Assembly: GCF_003344865.1 (NCBI RefSeq)
Contig: NZ_CP031165.1
Coordinates: forward strand, 3,725,910-3,789,909
Reading direction: 5' to 3'
Length of the DNA: 64,000 bases
From: Euzebya pacifica
GTDB taxonomy: Bacteria > Actinomycetota > Nitriliruptoria > Euzebyales > Euzebyaceae
Shown: positions 58,532 through 64,000 of the stretch, piece by piece
How positions within the stretch are numbered: the first letter of the stretch is position 1
Layout: the number at the start of each line of letters is the position of its first letter
Translations under genes and position numbers: made by a program
Notes under the pieces: model-generated
Database searches by the model: none
The model's input: the letters and a program-made list of their open reading frames with translations, nothing else
Told to the model about the DNA's origin: nothing

Positions 58532-58900
58532 CTAGACCTGTTGCACCACCACGCCCACGAGGCGCTGCCGCGACCCGGCGTAGGGGTCGAACGATCCATG
58601 GTTCCGCCATCTCGCGTGCGGACCGGGCCCGTCGCCGGCATGGCTGTCCCGGACGAATCCGAGTGCAACTGCCCCGAGCAGGCCGAGGACCAGCACGACG
58701 GCGGGGCTCGCACTCGGCGCATCCGGCACGACAGCGTCCGCGTCGACCCTGTCGTCGGTGTGCCCGAAGTGGTCGCCGTCGTTGACCCACACGTGGTGGT
58801 GGGCGGAGTCACCACTCAGATGGGTGTGCGCATGCAGCACGCCAACGGTCTGCAGGACCGCGGCGAGCAGGACCCCGAGGACCACCAGCACGACACGCAT
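58532..58900 (-). CDS. Small His-rich membrane protein in copper region
   Basis: 122 residues, not recognised. N-terminal hydrophobic helix (1-22), then a His-rich loop (HAHTHLSGDSAHHHVWVNDGDHFGH, His at 23, 25, 27, 34-36, 44, 47), a second helix (~66-83) and a polar C-terminus. The His clusters face the outside and could bind Cu or Zn. Located between the CopC-CopD gene and the copper ATPase gene on the same strand. ATG 58900; no strong ribosome site. Confidence 0.6.
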   Translation of the reverse strand: MRVVLVVLGVLLAAVLQTVGVLHAHTHLSGDSAHHHVWVNDGDHFGHTDDRVDADAVVPDAPSASPAVVLVLGLLGAVALGFVRDSHAGDGPGPHARWRNHGSFDPYAGSRQRLVGVVVQQV

Positions 58901-59009
58901 GTTCACTACGCAGCCTATCGGCACGCCACGGTTGATCCTGAACACCGTTCGCTTCGGTCCGGGCCGCCGTCGTGCCCGTGGTCCTCGGTCGGCCTCCGGT
59001 GGTGCGCTG

Positions 59010-61139
59010 TCAGCCGGTCAGGTCAGCACGCCGGAGAAGCTGCGCGTTGGCGGCGACGATGATGGTGGATGCGCTCATCAGCATGGCCCCGATGGCCATC
59101 GGGAGCACGAACCCGACCGGGGCGAGGACCCCGGCAGCCAGCGGAATGGCGACCAGGTTGTAGCCCGCAGCCCACCACAGGTTCTGGACCATCTTCCGGT
59201 AGGTCGCAGCGGACAGCCGCCTGATGGCGATGACCCCACGGGGATCATCGGAGGCGAGGACGATCCCCGCGGACTGGATGGCCACGTCGGTGCCGGCGCC
59301 GATGGCGATGCCGACGTCGGCACGTGCCAGGGCCGGGGCGTCGTTGACACCGTCACCGACCATGGCCACCGTCAGGCCCCGTGCCTGCAGCTCGGCCACC
59401 TTCGCGTCCTTGTCCTCGGGGAGGACTTCGGCGAACACCTCGTCGATGTCCAGCTCAGCAGCCACTGCTTCGGCGACCTGCCGGGCGTCGCCGGTGATCA
59501 TCGCCACCGTGACCCCTGCGTCGTGGAGCTGGCGGACCGCGTCTCGGCTGACGTCCCGTACCTCGTCCTCCAACGCGAACGCGCCCACGACGGTGTCGTC
59601 GAGCAGGACATGCAGGACCGCCGCGCCTCGTTCGGCCCACGGCTGCGTCCGGTCGGCAAGGTCCGGAGGAACGGTCACGCCGCGTTCCCGGAGCAACGCC
59701 GGCCCACCGATCGCCACGTCGTGTCCCTCGACGGTCGCGGTGACGCCCCGTCCGGCGATCGCACGGAACCCCTCGGCCACCGGCAGGTCGCCGACGTCAT
59801 CGGTCGCCCTCGCGTGGATCGCGCGGGCGAGCGGGTGTTCGCTGTCGGCCTCGACCGCGCCGGCGACCCGCAGCAACGTGTTCGTGTCGGTGCCCTCCGC
59901 CGTCGCGACGTCGGTTACGGCGTGCGCGCCCTTGGTCAGGGTGCCGGTCTTGTCGAACAGCACGGCGTCGATCTGGCGCATCCGTTCCAGGGCCAGCCGA
60001 TCCTTCACCAGGATCCCTGCGCGTGCCGATCGGGACGTCGAGATGGCCGTCACCAGCGGAATGGCCAACCCGAGCGCGTGCGGACAGGCGATGATCAGGA
60101 CGGTGACGGTTCGGTCCAGCGCCAGCTCGGGCCGGCCGGCGACCGTCCAAGCGATCGCAGTGATCACGCCCGCCGCGAGAGCCACGTAGAACAGCAACGC
60201 CGCCGCCCTGTCAGCCAGCGCCTGTGCGCGTGAGCGGGACGACTCGGCCTCGGCAACCATCCGCTGGATCCCCGCCAACGCCGTGTCCTCACCGGTAGCG
60301 GTCACCTCGACCCGCAGGCTCGCATCGACCACAACGGTCCCCGCGACCACCCGATCGCCTTCCTCGCGGGCCACGGGGTTGGACTCGCCCGTCAGCATGG
60401 ACTCGTCCACGTCTCCCGACCCGCGCACGATCGTGCCATCGGCCGGCACTCGTGCACCCGGCCGGACCAGGACGACATCACCCGCGGCCAGGTCGGCGAG
60501 CGGCACGACCTCGGTGCCTGAATCGCTCACCCGCTCGGCGTCGTCGGGCAGGAGCTCAGCGAGGGCCTGTAGGGCCCCCTGGGCCTGGCCGATCGCGCGC
60601 ATCTCCAGCCAGTGCCCCAGCAGCATGACCGCGATCAGCAGCGCCAGCTCCCACCAGACCTCCTGGTCGAACACGCCCAGCGCCGTGGCCATCGAGGCCG
60701 CGTACGCCACGGTGATCGCCATGGCGATGAGCAGCATCATCCCGGGCTGGCGGCTGCGGGCTTCCGACAGGCCACCCGTCAGAAACGGCCAGCCGCCGTA
60801 CACGAAGATGACCGATCCGAGGATCGGGCCGATCAGGTCCTGCCCCGGAATCGACGGCGCGACGTACCCGAGCAACTCCTGGACGTGGTGGGACCACACC
60901 ACCACGGGGACTGCCAGCAGCAACGTCAGCCAGAACCGGTCGCGGAACATCGCGGCGTGGTCACCGTGTCCGGCATGCCCGTCGTGGCCGTCGTGCTGGT
61001 GGCCACCGTGCTCGTCGGTGCGCGCGTCGGGGTGGTGGTCCATCCCTTCCGCCGGTTCGATGTCGGTGGTCGGGTCGTTCCCGACGTGCCGTTCGCGCAC
61101 GTCGAGCTGATCGCCCTGGACACGAGACGTCCTTGCCAT
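59010..61139 (-). CDS. Heavy-metal P1B ATPase, CPH (CopB-like) type
   Basis: ATP-driven metal exporter of 709 residues. The metal-site helix has ACPHALG (CPH rather than CPC) near residue 351, typical of P1B-3/CopB. Phosphorylation site DKTGTLT has Asp396; MVGDGVNDAPAL closes the P-domain. The N-terminal 35-61 is a His-rich tail (HQHDGHDGHAGHGDH), replacing the usual CxxC metal domain. Likely exports Cu(II)/Ag from the cell. ATG 61139; the promoter sits in a CsoR-type palindrome at 61192-61218. Confidence 0.93.
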   Translation of the reverse strand: MARTSRVQGDQLDVRERHVGNDPTTDIEPAEGMDHHPDARTDEHGGHQHDGHDGHAGHGDHAAMFRDRFWLTLLLAVPVVVWSHHVQELLGYVAPSIPGQDLIGPILGSVIFVYGGWPFLTGGLSEARSRQPGMMLLIAMAITVAYAASMATALGVFDQEVWWELALLIAVMLLGHWLEMRAIGQAQGALQALAELLPDDAERVSDSGTEVVPLADLAAGDVVLVRPGARVPADGTIVRGSGDVDESMLTGESNPVAREEGDRVVAGTVVVDASLRVEVTATGEDTALAGIQRMVAEAESSRSRAQALADRAAALLFYVALAAGVITAIAWTVAGRPELALDRTVTVLIIACPHALGLAIPLVTAISTSRSARAGILVKDRLALERMRQIDAVLFDKTGTLTKGAHAVTDVATAEGTDTNTLLRVAGAVEADSEHPLARAIHARATDDVGDLPVAEGFRAIAGRGVTATVEGHDVAIGGPALLRERGVTVPPDLADRTQPWAERGAAVLHVLLDDTVVGAFALEDEVRDVSRDAVRQLHDAGVTVAMITGDARQVAEAVAAELDIDEVFAEVLPEDKDAKVAELQARGLTVAMVGDGVNDAPALARADVGIAIGAGTDVAIQSAGIVLASDDPRGVIAIRRLSAATYRKMVQNLWWAAGYNLVAIPLAAGVLAPVGFVLPMAIGAMLMSASTIIVAANAQLLRRADLTG

Positions 61140-61191
61140 GACAGCACCCTTTCGCCTTCGGGGGCCGAAGTCGGCCGCATTTGAAACAACG

Positions 61192-61218
61192 CCAATATAC
61201 CCCCCTGGGGTATATTGG
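61192..61218 (-). promoter_or_regulatory. CsoR-type operator and promoter of the copper ATPase
   Basis: A near-perfect palindrome: CCAATATACCCC (61192-61203), spacer CCT, GGGGTATATTGG (61207-61218). It matches the GTATACCCC...GGGGTATAC style of CsoR sites and is the most AT-rich spot in the area. On the minus strand TATATT makes a -10 with a TCGACC -35 at 17 bp spacing, so a bound repressor would overlap the promoter. No csoR gene lies in the window. Confidence 0.8.
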
Positions 61219-61601
61219 TCGACATGTTTCTGGACCCATCGGGCAACGGCCCGATGACCGGCCGTCCGTCGCCCCTCGGGCGCAGTGGAGGTCTCCCCAG
61301 TCAGCGAGCCGAGAAACCGGACGGACGTCGAGCGGCTTCCGGTTGGACGCCACCGGCGTGTGCGGTCCACGTCCCCCTCGGGCGCCCAACGCACCCACCC
61401 TCGGACCACGTGTGCCTTGCCCGCCCGTCAGGGTCGCCGAACGCGCACGGCGGCCCACCCCGTGCGCGTTGCCGGCCCCATGGCGGCGTCCAACGCACAC
61501 GCCGACCCGGCGGTTCGACCGCCCGTGGTTGCGACAGCCGCCGGCGCGACCGCCCGCGATGGCCACGTGGACGCGGCCAGGGCTCAGCCGGGGTCAACGA
61601 C
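61219..61601. other. Region without recognised gene between copper ATPase and nrdJ
   Basis: About 380 bp. Long open frames exist on both strands but are Arg/Pro/Gly-rich, with no conserved motifs; an ATG (61224) lies 5 bp beyond the CsoR-type palindrome, reading MFLDPSGNGPMTGRP on the plus strand, which looks non-coding. No CsoR sequence, tRNA or other feature seen. Confidence 0.5.
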
Positions 61602-61637
61602 CCAAAAAGCGACGTGCCGCCCCCGAAGGGACGGCAC
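61602..61637 (-). terminator. Intrinsic terminator of nrdJ
   Basis: GTGCCG-C-CCC (61614-61623) pairs with GGG-A-CGGCAC (61628-61637); on the minus strand the stem is followed by GTCGCTTTTTGGG, a T-run. About 70 bp past the nrdJ stop. One of the few classical T-tailed terminators in the window. Confidence 0.85.
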
Positions 61638-61704
61638 GGCCGGTCATTGGACTGCCACCGGGCGGATCGTGGACCCGCGTCGCCGGAGGCGGTCCGGCGT
61701 CACA

Positions 61705-64000
61705 TCACGAGCAGCCGCTCGTGGTTCCGCAGCCGGGGCAGACGTGGCAGCTGCCGGCACGCTGCATCTTGGAGCCGCACTGCAGGCACAGCGGGGCGTC
61801 ACCGTAGATGTCGTCGACCGGGTGGGGCTGCTCCACGGGGAGCACCGTCTGGCCGGTGGCGTCGGCTGGCGGCGTGGTCGCCGAGGGGGCCGCCGGGGCG
61901 GCCGTGGTGGCGGTGCCGTCGAGCTCGGCGGTCCGCTCCTCGGTGGTGTAGATGCCCATGGCCTGACGCTGCTCGGCCGGGAGGTACTCGATGGCCAGGC
62001 GACGGAAGATGTAGTCGGTCAGCGACGTGGCGAACCGGATGTCCGGGTCGTCGGTCATGCCGGCCGGCTCGTACCGCGTGTTGATGAACTTGGAGACGTA
62101 GGCCTCCAGCGGCACGCCGTACTGCAGGCCCAGGGACACGCTGATCGCCAGGGCGTCCATGATCCCCGACAGCGTCGACCCCTGCTTGCCGAGCTTGACG
62201 AAGATCTCGCCGAGCCCGTCGCCGGGGTACTCCCCTGCCGTGACGTAGCCGTCGGCGTCGCCGACCTGGAAGCTGATCGTCTGGCTGGGACGCTGCTTGG
62301 GCAGGCGCCGACGGACGATGCCCTGCTCGGCCGCGGCCTCCTCGGTCACCGGCTGCGCGTCGTCGCTCTTCTTGGAGATCGACAGCGGCTGGGCGACCTT
62401 GCAGTTGTCGCGGTAGATGGCGATGGCCTTGAGGCCCAGGCGCCAGCCCTCGATGTAGAGGTCCTCGATGTCCTGCACCGTGGCCGACTCCGGCAGGTTC
62501 ACGGTCTTGGAGATGGCACCGGAGAGGAACGGCTGGGCCGCCGCCATCATCTTGATGTGGCCACCGGGGGCGATGGAGCGGTCACCCATGGCGCAGTCGA
62601 ACACCGGGATGTGCTCAGGCTTGAGCGCCGGGGCACCCTCGACCGTCGCGTGCTCGTCGATGTAGGCGACGATCGCCTCGACCTGCTCGGGCTGGTAGCC
62701 CAGGTTGGCCAGGGCGTGCGGGACCGTCTGGTTGACGATGCGCATGGTGCCGCCACCGACGAGCTTCTTGGCCTTGACCAGGCCCAGGTCGGGCTCGATG
62801 CCGGTGGTGTCGCAGTCCATCATCAGGCCGATGGTGCCGGTCGGGGCGAGCACCGAGGCCTGGGCGTTGCGCACGCCGTAGTCCTCGGCGACGTCGACGG
62901 CACCGTCCCAGCTGTCCTCGGCCGCAGCCAGGACGTTGGCCGGGGCCAGCACCGGGTCGATGGTGTCGACGGCCGCGCGGTGCTTGCGCAGGACGCGCAG
63001 CGTGCCGTCACGGTCGTCGGCGAACCCGGCGAACGGCCCGGTGACCTTGGCGATCTCCGCGGACGTGCGGTAGGCGTGGCCGGTCATCAGGGCGGTGATG
63101 GCACCGGCCCAGGCACGACCCTCGTCGGAGTCGTAGGGCAGGCCGAGGCTCATCAGCAGGCCACCGAGGTTGGCGTAGCCCATGCCGAGCTGGCGGTACT
63201 TCTCGGCGTTCGCCGCGATCGGCTCGGTCGGGTAGGAGGAGTTCCCGACGATGATCTCCTGTGCGGTGAAGACGACCTCGACCGCGTGGCGGAAGGCCTC
63301 GACGTCGAAGACGCCGCCCACCTCGAACTTGCGCAGGTTCAGGCTGGCGAGGTTGCACGCGGAGTTGTCCAGGTGCATGTACTCGCTGCACGGGTTGGAC
63401 CCGTTGATGGGACCCGCGTTGGGGGTCGTGTGCCAGTCGTTGATCGTCGTGTCGTACTGCACGCCGGGGTCGGCGCAGGCCCAGGCGGCCTCGGCGATCT
63501 GGTTCATCAGGTCGCGGGCCTTCATGGTCTTGGCCGTCTTGCCGGTCAGGACCTCACGAAGGTTGAAGTCGGCGTCGTCGACGACGGCCTGCATGAACTC
63601 GTCGGTGACCCGAACGGAGTTGTTGGCGTTCTGGTACTGCACGCTGGCGGCGTCGGCACCGTCGAGGGACATGTCGAAGCCGGCCGCCTGCAGGGCGCGG
63701 GTCTTGTCCTCCTCGCGCTGCTTGCACCAGATGAACTCCTCCACGTCCGGGTGGTCGACGTTGAGGATGACCATCTTGGCCGCGCGACGGGTCTTGCCGC
63801 CCGACTTGATGGTGCCCGCCGACGCGTCGGCGCCACGCATGAAGCTGACGGGACCGGACGCCTCACCGCCGCCCTTCAGGTGCTCCACGGAGGAGCGGAT
63901 GTTGGACAGGTTCACACCCGAGCCGGACCCACCCTTGAAGATGGTGCCCTCCTCGACGTACCAGTTGAGGATGGAGCTCATCCGGTCCTCGACGCTGAGG
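61705..64000 (-). CDS. nrdJ: Class II (B12-dependent) ribonucleotide reductase, partial
   Basis: Makes deoxyribonucleotides using adenosylcobalamin; oxygen-independent. The frame runs off the right edge, with the first seen residues LSVEDR before MSSILNWYVEEGTIFKGGSG; 765 codons are inside and the N-terminus (~150-200 residues) is missing. Key parts: NPCSEYMHLDNSACNLASLNL with the catalytic Asn, Cys and Glu, AACSA-type loop motifs, and the C-terminal zinc-ribbon tail with CxxC pairs (CLQCGSKMQRAGSCHVCPGCG) and the redox Cys at the end. Fits aerobes and anaerobes alike; typical in Actinobacteria. Followed by a T-tailed terminator. Confidence 0.95.
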   Translation of the reverse strand, partial: LSVEDRMSSILNWYVEEGTIFKGGSGSGVNLSNIRSSVEHLKGGGEASGPVSFMRGADASAGTIKSGGKTRRAAKMVILNVDHPDVEEFIWCKQREEDKTRALQAAGFDMSLDGADAASVQYQNANNSVRVTDEFMQAVVDDADFNLREVLTGKTAKTMKARDLMNQIAEAAWACADPGVQYDTTINDWHTTPNAGPINGSNPCSEYMHLDNSACNLASLNLRKFEVGGVFDVEAFRHAVEVVFTAQEIIVGNSSYPTEPIAANAEKYRQLGMGYANLGGLLMSLGLPYDSDEGRAWAGAITALMTGHAYRTSAEIAKVTGPFAGFADDRDGTLRVLRKHRAAVDTIDPVLAPANVLAAAEDSWDGAVDVAEDYGVRNAQASVLAPTGTIGLMMDCDTTGIEPDLGLVKAKKLVGGGTMRIVNQTVPHALANLGYQPEQVEAIVAYIDEHATVEGAPALKPEHIPVFDCAMGDRSIAPGGHIKMMAAAQPFLSGAISKTVNLPESATVQDIEDLYIEGWRLGLKAIAIYRDNCKVAQPLSISKKSDDAQPVTEEAAAEQGIVRRRLPKQRPSQTISFQVGDADGYVTAGEYPGDGLGEIFVKLGKQGSTLSGIMDALAISVSLGLQYGVPLEAYVSKFINTRYEPAGMTDDPDIRFATSLTDYIFRRLAIEYLPAEQRQAMGIYTTEERTAELDGTATTAAPAAPSATTPPADATGQTVLPVEQPHPVDDIYGDAPLCLQCGSKMQRAGSCHVCPGCGTTSGCS

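Noticed and set aside
61219-61807. A plus-strand gene (or csoR) beside the copper operator
   Set aside because: Reading frames are Arg/Pro/Gly-rich and none shows the CsoR Cys-His-Cys pattern; codon use looks random.
1-64000. tRNA or rRNA genes
   Set aside because: Looked for GGTTCGA-type T-arm words and conserved rRNA stretches by eye; none with a fitting cloverleaf was found.

Overview
The window is very GC-rich DNA from a chromosome of an actinobacterium. Two F420-dependent luciferase-like oxidoreductases, a mycothiol-type DinB-like enzyme, a shadow-free pattern of GTG/ATG starts with 4-base stop/start overlaps, YqgE, a sigma-70 factor, and an adenosylcobalamin-dependent ribonucleotide reductase all fit Actinomycetota. 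The large secreted protein with cell-wall-binding repeat 2 modules and the gene mix make a deep-branching lineage such as Nitriliruptoria (Euzebya-like) a reasonable guess, but this is inference. No rRNA, tRNA or CRISPR was seen.

Layout. 1-9413 (minus strand): a partial Tat-exported M14 carboxypeptidase, then a tightly coupled sugar-uptake operon reading ROK repressor, two ABC permeases, sugar-binding lipoprotein, GH15 and GH31 glycosidases; a palindromic operator candidate sits in front of the ROK gene. 9556-13045: a disulfide oxidoreductase of the lipoamide dehydrogenase family and, divergently, an orphan sensor kinase with a periplasmic solute-binding domain. 13052-21383: a two-subunit acyl-CoA dehydrogenase, a sigma factor, YqgE, a TetR regulator, two F420 oxidoreductases and two alpha/beta hydrolases. 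21500-25939: one 1479-residue secreted beta-propeller protein with cell-wall-binding repeats. 26083-31367: housekeeping and small genes (amidohydrolase, cyclophilin, CBS protein, enoyl-CoA hydratase, lipoproteins). 31459-35099: a biotin-dependent acyl-CoA carboxylase pair behind its own promoter.

36004-38198 is an intact IS21-family insertion sequence with matching ends and a 5-bp target duplication (GTCGC). It landed at the 5' end of a diguanylate cyclase gene (38208-39368) and appears to have cut off its original start region. 40115-44891 is a four-gene nucleoside-type (BMP family) ABC uptake operon, followed by an intergenic block of tandem and inverted repeats. 45163-52832 holds small enzymes, lipoproteins, an M3 oligopeptidase, PspC, a cupin, a class C beta-lactamase-like hydrolase and a small unknown protein at 52446 that is flanked by two copies of a 43-nt hairpin element.

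53152-55067 couples a PfkB-type sugar kinase to SurE nucleotidase; next is a redoxin/2-oxoglutarate oxygenase fusion. 56344-61218 looks like a copper-handling region: cytochrome c lipoprotein, CopC-CopD fusion, His-rich membrane protein and a CPH-type P1B ATPase whose promoter lies in a near-perfect CsoR-type palindrome, though no csoR gene is visible. The window ends inside nrdJ (minus strand), which is followed by a clear intrinsic terminator.
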